NCBI RefSeq assembly: GCF_008868155.1
Contig: NZ_WBKR01000022.1
Span: 1 to 46,565 of the forward strand
DNA from: Micromonospora sp. ALFpr18c
GTDB taxonomy: Bacteria; Actinomycetota; Actinomycetes; Mycobacteriales; Micromonosporaceae
DNA: 46,565 bases
Direction of reading: 5' to 3'
Part shown: positions 33,972 through 41,230 of the stretch, one piece after another
Layout: each line of letters opens with the position of its first letter
Numbering within the stretch: position 1 is the first letter of the stretch
Position numbers and translations under genes: made by a program
The notes under the pieces: model-generated
Told to the model about the DNA's origin: nothing
The model's input: only the letters and a program-made list of their open reading frames with translations
Databases searched by the model: none

Positions 33972-34691
33972 TTAGCGCTGGGCCACGTCAATGACAATGA
34001 CGGTGATGTTGTCGTGCCCGCCCTGGTTGACCGCCAAGGTCACGAGCTGGTCGGCGATATCCCCTGGACTACCGTCGGAGTCGAGCGCAGCTCGTATCTG
34101 TTCGCCTGGTACGTACGAACTCAGACCGTCAGAGCACAACAGGATTCGGTCGCCGGGTTGGAGGTGGAGAGGTGTCAGGTCGGGCGATCGGCCGTCGTTT
34201 CGGCCATCGAGAAAGCGGGCCAGCTTCTCGCCCAGATTCGGCACCTTGTCTGCGTTGGCGACGAGATGTTGGTAGGTGTGATCCTCGCTGATCTGGAGCA
34301 TCGCACTGTCGCGGGAGCCGTGGCGCCGGATCAGGTAGGCGCGGGAGTCCCCGACGTTCGCCACGACCGCCTCGCTGCCGGAGCACAGCAGAGCGACCAA
34401 CGTGGTCCCCATCCCAGCCAGCTCCGGGTCCGCGCGGACCTTCCGGCGTAACGCTTCGCTCGCCTCGTAGATCGCCTGCCCCAAGAAGTTGGCAAGATCC
34501 TTCGCCGGCACCGGACGGTCATACGCCGCCAAGGCCGTTGTCACCGTGCTGCTGGCGATGTCACCGGCGACGTGGCCGCCGAGACCGTCCGCGACAACAA
34601 AGAGCCACTGCCCTTGGCTGTGGGAGTCCTCGTTTCGTCTACGGACGAGGCCCTGGTGTGTCCGGCTGGCGGCTTCGACGATGACCGTCAC
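33972..34691 (-). CDS. PP2C-type protein serine/threonine phosphatase
   Basis: This 239-residue metal-dependent phosphatase carries the PP2C motifs in order: RRNEDS, VADGLGGH, NVGDSRAYLI, CSDGLSSYV and GHDNITVIVI. No membrane or sensor domain is attached. The GTG start at 34691 overlaps the GntR stop (GTGA), so phosphatase and regulator form one operon. Third codon positions look less G/C-saturated than in neighbouring genes, which hints at different ancestry. Its target is unknown; no partner kinase is seen in the window. Confidence 0.92.
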   Translation of the reverse strand: MTVIVEAASRTHQGLVRRRNEDSHSQGQWLFVVADGLGGHVAGDIASSTVTTALAAYDRPVPAKDLANFLGQAIYEASEALRRKVRADPELAGMGTTLVALLCSGSEAVVANVGDSRAYLIRRHGSRDSAMLQISEDHTYQHLVANADKVPNLGEKLARFLDGRNDGRSPDLTPLHLQPGDRILLCSDGLSSYVPGEQIRAALDSDGSPGDIADQLVTLAVNQGGHDNITVIVIDVAQR

Positions 34692-35500
34692 GGCAGTGAG
34701 TCACCTCTCGATCCGGCGTCAGACCACGGCTGCTGGGCGTTGTCGGCACGGTGCAGGACGTGGACCGTCTCGACCCGATCGCTCGCCACGACGTACTCGG
34801 TCACCTCGACCGGCTTGTTGTCGGCCCCCGAGGTCCCGACCCGCACGATCTCCAGCACGGGCAGGTTGGTGGGGATCTCCAGGAGCGTGGCCTCGTCCTT
34901 GTTGGGCATTCGGGCGCGATGAATCTCCATCCAACTGATGGGCCAGTGGCCGGCGTTCTCAATGCGATGCAACCACTCGCCCGCAGCGGGTTCCGCGTCC
35001 AACTCGGCAGCGATGTCGGCGACACGCGGGTGAATCCACGAGACGTTGATCTGGAACGGGGCTTCGGACGCGGGCCCGGTGACCCGGAACCGGCGAAGCA
35101 CCTCGGTGCCAGGGTCCACGCCGAGAAGCTTGGCGACGCGGGGATCGTCCAGGCGGGCCGGTGCGCTGACGGCCTCGCCGTGGCGAACCCACACCTCCTG
35201 GCTGCTGGCCGAGGGGAACGAGTAGCCGGTTGCTTGCTCGTTGCGTTTGACCAGGTCACCGCGTGGTCGACGGGGACGCATAGTGCCGTACCGAACGGCG
35301 ATGCCCCGGCCTTGGACGGCCCACACGTAGCCCTCTGTCTCAAGAAGGGCGATGGCCCGACCGATGGTGTCGCGGTTGGCGTCGTACTCGGCGGCGAGGT
35401 CGTTGAGGGTCGGAAGCCGCGCGCCCGGCGCCCACTCCCCGGCTTCGATCCGTTCTCGGATCTTGGACGCGATGCCCAAGTAACGCGAGTGCACCACCAC
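34688..35500 (-). CDS. GntR-family regulator with UTRA effector domain
   Basis: This 270-residue regulator has an N-terminal winged helix: SKIRERIEAGEWAPGARLPTLNDLAAEYDANRDTIGRAIALLETEGYV. The UTRA-like effector part contains VLRRFRVTGP and ends near PVEVTEYVVASDRVETVH. Three consecutive GTG codons (35500, 35497, 35494) can start; 35500 has GAGGGGT upstream. A longer frame exists but runs through the operators. Palindromes TTGTCCCAGGACAA and TTGTCCCAGGATAA lie immediately upstream and are its likely sites. UTRA-type GntR proteins of this kind often occur on actinobacterial integrative elements. Confidence 0.86.
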   Translation of the reverse strand: MVVHSRYLGIASKIRERIEAGEWAPGARLPTLNDLAAEYDANRDTIGRAIALLETEGYVWAVQGRGIAVRYGTMRPRRPRGDLVKRNEQATGYSFPSASSQEVWVRHGEAVSAPARLDDPRVAKLLGVDPGTEVLRRFRVTGPASEAPFQINVSWIHPRVADIAAELDAEPAAGEWLHRIENAGHWPISWMEIHRARMPNKDEATLLEIPTNLPVLEIVRVGTSGADNKPVEVTEYVVASDRVETVHVLHRADNAQQPWSDAGSRGDSLP

Positions 35501-35515
35501 GTCAACACCCCTCGA

Positions 35516-35529
35516 TTGTCCCAGGATAA
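35516..35529. promoter_or_regulatory. GntR operator, site 1
   Basis: TTGTCCCAGGATAA lies 16 bases upstream of the gntR start and overlaps a minus-strand -10-like TATCCT. Confidence 0.65.
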
Positions 35530-35533
35530 TCCT

Positions 35534-35546
35534 TGACCTTCGGTCA
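35534..35546. promoter_or_regulatory. Second class of palindrome between the GntR sites
   Basis: TGACCTTCGGTCA has 5-bp arms around TTC. It sits between the two main operators, and a further half-site TTGTCCCC follows at 35549. It may bind a different factor. Confidence 0.35.
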
Positions 35547-35560
35547 GATTGTCCCCACAC

Positions 35561-35587
35561 TATCGTCATGCAATTGTCCCAGGACAA
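35561..35587 (+). promoter_or_regulatory. -10 element and GntR operator (site 2) of the small-protein gene
   Basis: TATCGT (35561-35566) is followed by TTGTCCCAGGACAA (35574-35587), a palindrome with 6-bp arms. The transcript would begin near 35573, inside the operator and downstream of the first in-frame ATG (35568), so that ATG cannot be the start. Confidence 0.6.
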
Positions 35588-35645
35588 TCTCGGGCTTGAC
35601 GGGGTAGGTGCTGCCCCTCGTGGAGAACCAGAGGAGTTGCGGCCG

Positions 35646-35882
35646 TTGAGTGAGTCGCCGATGCCCGAGATTCCGGAGGTTGTCGTGGCGCAGGTGCCGC
35701 AGGTCTTCGTTCTCATCAGAGACGAGGAGGCTGTTGGCTACCTCTTCGACCTGCCGTCCGGAGCAGTGGCCATCCTCGATGGTGCGAGGGAGATCTTCCA
35801 ATCGGGCTCCTTGGAGGAATTCACCAGGTTCTTCGGCCCCTTGCTGGGGCTGGACGTCGCGAAGGTCAGGCAGGACATCTAG
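35646..35882 (+). CDS. Small protein of unknown function, divergent from GntR-PP2C
   Basis: This small acidic protein has about 78 residues from TTG 35646 (GAGGAG at 35631-35636) or 73 from ATG 35661. The body reads PEIPEVVVAQVPQVFVLIRDEE, then AVGYLFDLPSGAVAILDGA, and ends in a likely helix FTRFFGPLLGLDVAKVRQDI (given here in pieces). I recognise no family. It has no signal or membrane segment. It is controlled by the GntR palindrome and may be the real output of the regulator-phosphatase module, for example as an adaptor, modulator or peptide precursor. Function is open. Confidence 0.6.
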   Translation: MSESPMPEIPEVVVAQVPQVFVLIRDEEAVGYLFDLPSGAVAILDGAREIFQSGSLEEFTRFFGPLLGLDVAKVRQDI

Positions 35883-36211
35883 TACCAACGCCGCACGTCG
35901 GCGTGCCCGGGTGGCCCGCTCCCTCTGTTGAGGGACAGGGCTCGCTTCCTGAGGGGAGGTGACAGGGTTCGACGGCGCGGATGGTGGGTTTCATGAGGAC
36001 GAAGCCATGACCCCTACCTCGGCCGGTCCGAGTTGGACGCCGGCCGTGCACACAGGAGTCGAACCGGTGAGCAGGTTCGCTCTCGTCGCAGTGGGGCGTC
36101 GGGCTGCTGGTGGCTTCGGCGTCGTACTTCACGCTGACCAGGGCCCCGTGTTCGCGGGGTGCCGTCAGTGCAGAGCCGGTGGAAACTGTTTAGCTCGACG
36201 GGGGAGCACCG
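35883..36211. other. 329-bp stretch without a convincing gene
   Basis: It begins with a weak hairpin ACGCCG / CGGCGT (35888-35904). A frame opening at ATG 36008 (with an AGGA box) reads MTPTSAGPSWTPAV but runs on without stop into the amidohydrolase. In another frame, 36080-36191 encodes a membrane-like QWGVGLLVASASYFTLTR followed by a TAG, with no usable start. These look like pieces of a decayed small gene. Confidence 0.4.
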
Positions 36212-37405
36212 ATGACGAAGCATGCTGTCCGGGCGGCCCGGATGTTCGACGGCGAGCGGCTGGTGGGCGGTGGGGTGCTGCTCCTGCTGGACGGCGGTCG
36301 CATCACCGACGTGCGGCGAGGGTGGATCGAGGTGCCGGAGGGCTGGCCGGTGCGCGAGCATCCGGACGGCACCCTACTTCCCGGCTTGATCGACGCGCAC
36401 GTGCACCTGTGCGCCGACGCCGGGCCGGACGCCCTCGGCCGGCTCGCCGAACGTCCCGAGACGGACCTCGACGCGGTCGTCGAGGCGTCCCTGCGCGCGC
36501 ACCTGGCGGCCGGTGTCACGACCGTCCGGGACCTGGGTGACCGCCACGGTGCCGTGCTCCGGTGGCGGGACCGGGAGGTGCGCGACGACCTGCCCACGGT
36601 GGTCGCGTCGGGTGCGCCGATCACCAGTGTCGGCGGGCACTGCTGGTGGATGGGGGGCGAGGCGAGCGGCGTCGACGGGATCCGCGAGACCGTGCGTCGG
36701 CAGGCGGCGGCCGGCGCCGACGTGGTCAAGGTCATGGCCAGCGGCGGAGTGTTCACCCCCGGCACCGACACCACCCGGCCGCAGTTCACCGACCAGGAAC
36801 TGACCGCCGCGCTGACCCAGGCGCACGATCTCGGCCTGCCGGTGACCGCGCACGCGCACGCGCTGAGCGCCGTCGAGCAGGCGCTGCGCGTCGGCGTCGA
36901 CGGCATCGAGCACTGCACGTGTGTGACCGCGTCCGGCGCCCAGGTCCCCGGCGAACTCGCGGCTCGCCTGGCCACGTCCGGGGTGGCGGTCTGTGCCACG
37001 CTCGGCACCGATCCCGCCGTGATCACGCCGCCGGAGGTGGTGGAGATGGCCGCGCGGGCCGGGCTCAGCGAGGCCGCGCTGCGCGCCGCCGCCACCCTGC
37101 ACCGGGCCGGGGTCCGCCTGGTGGCCGGTTCGGACGCGGGCCTCGGCCCCGCGAAGCCGCACGGGATCCTGCCGGAGACGCTCGTCGAGTACGTCGCGAG
37201 TGGCATCCCCGCGACCGCAGCTCTGGCCGCGGCGACCTCCGTCGCTGCCGAGGTGTGTGGCCTGGGGCGGCGCAAGGGCCGCGTCCGCGCCGGCTTCGAC
37301 GCCGACCTGCTGGTCGTGGACGGCGACCCGACGCGCGACATGACGGTGTTGCGCCGACCGCTCGCCGTGTACCGCGCCGGGGCGGTGCCGGAAAACATGA
37401 TCTAG
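36212..37405 (+). CDS. Amidohydrolase-superfamily metal-dependent hydrolase
   Basis: This 397-residue TIM-barrel hydrolase is related to imidazolonepropionase and Xaa-Pro/Xaa-Arg dipeptidase types. Metal-site motifs are in order: PGLIDAHVHL (HxH), VKVMASGG (candidate carbamylated Lys), VTAHAHALSAVEQAL (His), VDGIEHCTC (His) and VAGSDAGLG (Asp). No signal peptide is seen, so it is cytoplasmic. ATG 36212 follows GGGGGAG. The substrate is unknown; members of this branch hydrolyse N-acyl or dipeptide bonds, or lactams. It stands alone. Confidence 0.9.
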   Translation: MTKHAVRAARMFDGERLVGGGVLLLLDGGRITDVRRGWIEVPEGWPVREHPDGTLLPGLIDAHVHLCADAGPDALGRLAERPETDLDAVVEASLRAHLAAGVTTVRDLGDRHGAVLRWRDREVRDDLPTVVASGAPITSVGGHCWWMGGEASGVDGIRETVRRQAAAGADVVKVMASGGVFTPGTDTTRPQFTDQELTAALTQAHDLGLPVTAHAHALSAVEQALRVGVDGIEHCTCVTASGAQVPGELAARLATSGVAVCATLGTDPAVITPPEVVEMAARAGLSEAALRAAATLHRAGVRLVAGSDAGLGPAKPHGILPETLVEYVASGIPATAALAAATSVAAEVCGLGRRKGRVRAGFDADLLVVDGDPTRDMTVLRRPLAVYRAGAVPENMI

Positions 37406-37430
37406 CCGCGACTGATCGATCGTGATCTTA

Positions 37431-37449
37431 TACGGACCAGTGATCCGTA
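37431..37449. promoter_or_regulatory. 19-bp near-perfect palindrome (operator or weak terminator)
   Basis: TACGGACCAGTGATCCGTA has 9-bp arms with one mismatch around a central G. It lies 26 bases after the amidohydrolase stop and about 110 bases before the S8 peptidase. The stem is weak for a terminator in this GC background, so an operator is equally likely. Confidence 0.4.
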
Positions 37450-37491
37450 ACACCGTGCAAATCCTCGATTAACCGTCGACAGCTTAGGTGG

Positions 37492-37504
37492 GGGAGCGCT
37501 CCCA
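37492..37504. promoter_or_regulatory. CebR-type (LacI-family) operator upstream of the S8 peptidase
   Basis: GGGAGCGCTCCCA (37492-37504) matches 13 of 14 bases of the CebR box TGGGAGCGCTCCCA; only the first T is G. It lies 57 bases before the peptidase start. CebR is the cellobiose-responsive repressor of cellulose use in streptomycetes. Confidence 0.65.
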
Positions 37505-37560
37505 TTCGCGGATCGCGATCGATGCGGACAGCTCCACAAGGGGCGATCGAGAGGAGACTC

Positions 37561-40500
37561 GTGGCTACACGCACGAGCGGCAACAGGCTGCGAAGACTAG
37601 CGCTACCGACGCTGGTCGTCGCCATGATCACCGGCACAACCGGTGTCGCGGGACCGGCCTCGGCGGCCCCCGGTGAACGGCCCGGCACCAGCGGCCCGGG
37701 CTACTTCTCCGCCGGGTCCGACCGGAAGGTCACCCTGACCGACGGGGCCGATCGGCGCCCCGACAGCGACCACGCGGACAGCCCGAAGTCCGCTGTGGAC
37801 GCGACCGGATCCGGCGTGTACATCGTCGAACTGGCCGAGGACCCCCTGACCACGTACGTCGGCGGGACCTCGGGGCTGACGCGGACCCGTCCGGCGCCCG
37901 GCACCCGGCTGGACGTGACGTCGGCGCCGTCGCAGGCGTACCGCCGCCACCTCGACGCGCAGCGGACCGCCGTCGCCACGGCGGTCGGCGTCCACGTCAC
38001 GGCGGCCTACACCGCCGCCTTCAACGGGTTCTCGGCGACGCTGACCGCCCAGCAGGCGACCGCGTTGCGGGCGGACAAGCGGGTCCGTGCCGTGACCGCG
38101 GCGCAGGCGCTCGGCACCCGCTCGACGTCGGCCCTCGCGACCACGTCGGCCCCCGCCACGTCGGCCCCCGCCACCGCGGCCGGGCCTGACCCGTCGGCGG
38201 CGGGCCACACCCCCAAGCCGCCCAAGCCGGTCACGCCAGGTCCCGCCACCGGTGCGGGCATGGTGATCGGCGTCCTGGACACCGGCATCTGGCCGGAGAG
38301 CGCGTCGTTCGCCAAGAAGATGCCGGCTCCCGCCAACTGGCACGGCACCTGCCAGACCGGGGTGGCCTTCGTGGCCGAGCACTGCAACGGCAAGATCGTC
38401 GGCGCCCGGTACTTCGCCGACACGTGGCTCGCCGGCGGTGGCTCGGTGCCCGAGGGCGAGTTCCTGTCCCCCCGCGACGCGGCCGGGCACGGCACGCACA
38501 CCGCGTCCACGGCGGCCGGTCTGCCGGTCTCGGACGTCACGATCGACGGTCGGCGCTTCGACCCGATCTCCGGAGTGGCGCCGGACGCCCAGATCGCCGT
38601 CTACAAGGTGCTCTGGGGTGGCGTGGGCTACGACGCCGACATCATCGCCGGCATCGACGCGGCCGTCGCCGACGGCGTGCAGGTCCTGAACTTCTCGATC
38701 GGCTCGCAGCTCGGCGACTGGGAGGCCAACACCCCGATCGGCATGGCCTTCCTCAACGCCACCCTGTCCGGGGTGTTCGTGGCGGCGTCGGCGGGAAACA
38801 CCGGCATCGTGAGCGGGGCCATCAGCAACGCGGCACCCTGGGTGACCACGGTCGGCGCGGCGGTGACCAACCTCGACGAGGCGACGCTCAAGCTGGGTGA
38901 CGGCACGAAGCTGGTCGGCGGCTCGCTGGACGCGTTGCCCGGTGGCGGCTCGCGGCCGTTGGTCTTCGGCGACCAGGCCGGCTCGCCGGACCTGGGCGCG
39001 GTGTACTGCGAGCCGGGCAGCCTCGACGCTGCCAAGATCAAGGGCAAGGTGGTCGCCTGCGCGCTGAACGACACGTTCGGCTCCGCCGCCGAGGTCAAGG
39101 CCAAGGGCGGGGCGGCGATGGTGCTGTTCGACCCGGTCGGCAACTACCGGGTCAACTCCATCTACAACTTCCCGGTGGTGTACCTGCCGACCGAGAAGCA
39201 GGCCGGCACGGTGTTCAACTACCTGATGCGCCACCCCACCGACGCGACGGTGTCCGTGCGGGCCGGCGGTGACGGCTCCAGCGTCCCGGGCGTACCCAGT
39301 GTCGCCGACTTCTCCTCCACCGGCCCGGACAAGGTGACCTACGGCGTCTTCAAGCCCGACCTGGTCGCCCCGGGATCGGACATCATCGCCGCGGTCTCAC
39401 CGGCGGGCAACTTCGGGCGGCAGTACGACGCGTACTCGGGCACCTCGATGGCGTCGCCGTACGTGGCCGGCGCGGCAGCGGTCCTACGTGCCACGCATCC
39501 GGACTGGTCGCCGGGCCGGGTCGCCTCGGCGCTGCGGACCACCGCCACCGACACCGTCGGCACCACCAACCCCCTGGACCAGGGCAGCGGCTTCATCAAC
39601 CTGGCCGGTGCCAGCGACCCGGGACTGGTCATCGAGCCGACCGCGGCGGAACTGGTCGCCTTCAGCGAGACGGCCCAGCCCGACGGCAAGGAACTCAACC
39701 TGCCGGCCATCTCGCTGCGCGAGTACGACGGCACCCGCCCGGTGACCCTCACCCGCACCCTGACCAACGTGGGCAAGGCGCGGGAGACCTACCGGTCGTC
39801 GGTGTCCGGCCTGAAGGGCATGAGGGTCACCGTCACGCCGGCGTCGGTGACGCTGGCGCCGGGCGCGTCCGCGACGGTGACCATCACGGTGAGCCGGGGC
39901 AGCGCCCCCTGGGACCGGTACGTGACCGGATCGATCACCTGGCGCGGCAAGGCCCACAGCGCCCGGATCCCGGTCGCCGCCCGTCCGTGGGGGATCACCG
40001 CCCGGCCGTACGGGGACGACGGCGAGGAGTTCGGCCGGATGGCCAACGGCGCGTTCGGCTACGTCCAGCCGGGCTTCACCGGGCCACTCGCCGGTCGCAG
40101 CACCGGTTACACGCCGATGCGGCGTACGTCGTACTCGATGCCGGCCGGCGTCTACGGCGGCGTGTTCGACCCGAAGGCGTCCGGGGTGAAGAAGGTCGAC
40201 TTCACCGTGCCGGCGAACACCGCCGGCATCGTCGTCGAGGCCAACACCGAGGACCCGAACACGAACCTCGACCTGTACCTGTACAAGGGCGACACCCTGA
40301 TCTACAGCAGTGACAGGTACTGGACCAGCGCGGAGCAGGCGTACAAGTTCCTGCCCGAGCCGGGGCGTTACACGGCCTACGTGTTCGCGCAGGTGCCCGG
40401 CGGCCCGGTCGTCGACTTCGAACTGAAGCACGCCATCATCGGCCGTAACGCCACGTATTCACCCGCCACGCTGACGGTGCCCTCCACGACGGAGCGCGGT

Positions 40501-40635
40501 CAGAGTGTCAACTTCACGTTGAAGCCGAACAAGCCGCTGGCCGAGGGCGACTTCTGGGCGTACACCGAGTGGAGCACCAACGGGGCCGTGGTTCCGGGCA
40601 ACCTCGTCTACACCCAGCAGAGTTCCTGGGAGTAA
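37561..40635 (+). CDS. Secreted subtilisin-like (S8) peptidase with PA insert and PPC-like tail
   Basis: This 1024-residue secreted protease resembles plant cucumisin-type subtilases. The GTG at 37561 follows GAGAGGAG and opens a signal peptide (RLRRLALPTLVVAMITGTTG ... ASAA). An inhibitor I9-like propeptide precedes the catalytic domain. Asp240 (GVLDTGIWPES), His310 (GHGTHTAST) and Ser629 (YSGTSMASPYVAG) form the triad. A PA-like insert lies about 460-560 between His and Ser. Then come an Fn3-like domain (about 700-800) and a beta-sandwich PPC-like domain (about 880-960, NTNLDLYLYKGDTL). A CebR-like box lies upstream, so expression may respond to cello-oligosaccharides. Confidence 0.92.
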   Translation: MATRTSGNRLRRLALPTLVVAMITGTTGVAGPASAAPGERPGTSGPGYFSAGSDRKVTLTDGADRRPDSDHADSPKSAVDATGSGVYIVELAEDPLTTYVGGTSGLTRTRPAPGTRLDVTSAPSQAYRRHLDAQRTAVATAVGVHVTAAYTAAFNGFSATLTAQQATALRADKRVRAVTAAQALGTRSTSALATTSAPATSAPATAAGPDPSAAGHTPKPPKPVTPGPATGAGMVIGVLDTGIWPESASFAKKMPAPANWHGTCQTGVAFVAEHCNGKIVGARYFADTWLAGGGSVPEGEFLSPRDAAGHGTHTASTAAGLPVSDVTIDGRRFDPISGVAPDAQIAVYKVLWGGVGYDADIIAGIDAAVADGVQVLNFSIGSQLGDWEANTPIGMAFLNATLSGVFVAASAGNTGIVSGAISNAAPWVTTVGAAVTNLDEATLKLGDGTKLVGGSLDALPGGGSRPLVFGDQAGSPDLGAVYCEPGSLDAAKIKGKVVACALNDTFGSAAEVKAKGGAAMVLFDPVGNYRVNSIYNFPVVYLPTEKQAGTVFNYLMRHPTDATVSVRAGGDGSSVPGVPSVADFSSTGPDKVTYGVFKPDLVAPGSDIIAAVSPAGNFGRQYDAYSGTSMASPYVAGAAAVLRATHPDWSPGRVASALRTTATDTVGTTNPLDQGSGFINLAGASDPGLVIEPTAAELVAFSETAQPDGKELNLPAISLREYDGTRPVTLTRTLTNVGKARETYRSSVSGLKGMRVTVTPASVTLAPGASATVTITVSRGSAPWDRYVTGSITWRGKAHSARIPVAARPWGITARPYGDDGEEFGRMANGAFGYVQPGFTGPLAGRSTGYTPMRRTSYSMPAGVYGGVFDPKASGVKKVDFTVPANTAGIVVEANTEDPNTNLDLYLYKGDTLIYSSDRYWTSAEQAYKFLPEPGRYTAYVFAQVPGGPVVDFELKHAIIGRNATYSPATLTVPSTTERGQSVNFTLKPNKPLAEGDFWAYTEWSTNGAVVPGNLVYTQQSSWE

Positions 40636-40646
40636 CGCAGAACGAG

Positions 40647-40678
40647 TGTGGGGCGGTGCCGATGGGCACCGCCCCACA
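40647..40678 (+). terminator. Hairpin terminator after the S8 peptidase
   Basis: TGTGGGGCGGTGCC (40647-40660) pairs perfectly with GGCACCGCCCCACA (40665-40678) around GATG. It lies 12 bases after the stop. Confidence 0.9.
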
Positions 40679-40769
40679 TCCCGTCGTCCCCCTCACCTCC
40701 CCCGGGCAGTTCCCCGCGACGCTTCAGCGGGGACGATCAATACCCGCCGGACGGATCGACGCCAACGGC

Positions 40770-40905
40770 GGCGCAGGCGGGCCTGGTCCCGGCCGTGAAC
40801 GACCACGGCAACGCCTTCGGCGGCCAGCACCGCCGCGATCTCCGCGCCGAGACCGCTGCTCGCGCCGGTAACCAGAGCGCGCTTGCCGGCAAGCTGCAAA
40901 TCCAT
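40770..40905 (-). pseudogene. Truncated short-chain dehydrogenase/reductase (SDR) remnant
   Basis: The minus strand from ATG 40905 encodes a clean SDR start: LAGKRALVTGASSGLGAEIA (the TGxxxGxG cofactor loop) and then VAVVVHGRDQARLR. Homology fades after about 45 residues and the frame closes at 40693, where SDRs normally run to about 250 residues. An intact GGGGGAAGA ribosome site remains in front of the ATG. So the 5' end survives and the rest of the gene has been lost. The exact 3' boundary is uncertain. Confidence 0.7.
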
Positions 40906-41093
40906 CGGTCTTCCCCCGTCATATCCGGAAAGGGCCGGGCCAGTGCGCGGCGCCGTAACGGACTGGGACTCGCAGATAATGGACCGGCAAGTCCAGAAAC
41001 TGTGGCGGACGAGCCTCTGTCGGCACCTCTCGCGAGCCTGGTCGAAACGCGGTCAGCGAGGTTCGACCTGGACAACTCTGCCCGACCTGACGC

Positions 41094-41142
41094 AGATCTT
41101 GGACAGTTTCCGTTACGCGAGAACGGAAACTGTCCAAGATCT
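41094..41142. repeat. 21-bp perfect inverted repeat with 7-base loop
   Basis: The left arm 41094-41114 begins AGATCTTGGACAG; the right arm 41122-41142 is its exact complement; the loop is ACGCGAG. It lies outside any gene, about 190 bases from the SDR remnant. It is less GC-rich than its surroundings and has no T-run. It may be a repetitive extragenic palindrome or the end of a miniature mobile element. Confidence 0.75.
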
Positions 41143-41182
41143 ACGTTGCTGGCCCGTTCAGTGATCAAATCCGCAGTGCCGA

Positions 41183-41221
41183 CCGGTGGCGGGCGGCTGG
41201 GACAAACCCGCCCGCCACCGG
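41183..41221 (-). terminator. Hairpin terminator after the ThuA/dehydrogenase gene
   Basis: CCGGTGGCGGGCGG (41183-41196) pairs perfectly with CCGCCCGCCACCGG (41208-41221). It lies 10 bases beyond the stop of the minus-strand gene. Confidence 0.85.
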
Positions 41222-41230
41222 CCCGCGCGG

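Noticed and set aside
35568..35570. ATG as the start of the small protein
   Set aside because: It lies immediately after the -10 element and before the expected transcript start, and the operator follows directly.
35959..36540. A 193-codon frame starting with GTG and passing into the amidohydrolase
   Set aside because: The second half is an out-of-frame shadow of the amidohydrolase, and the Shine-Dalgarno-like GAGGGGAG directly abuts the GTG. At most its first part is a gene remnant.
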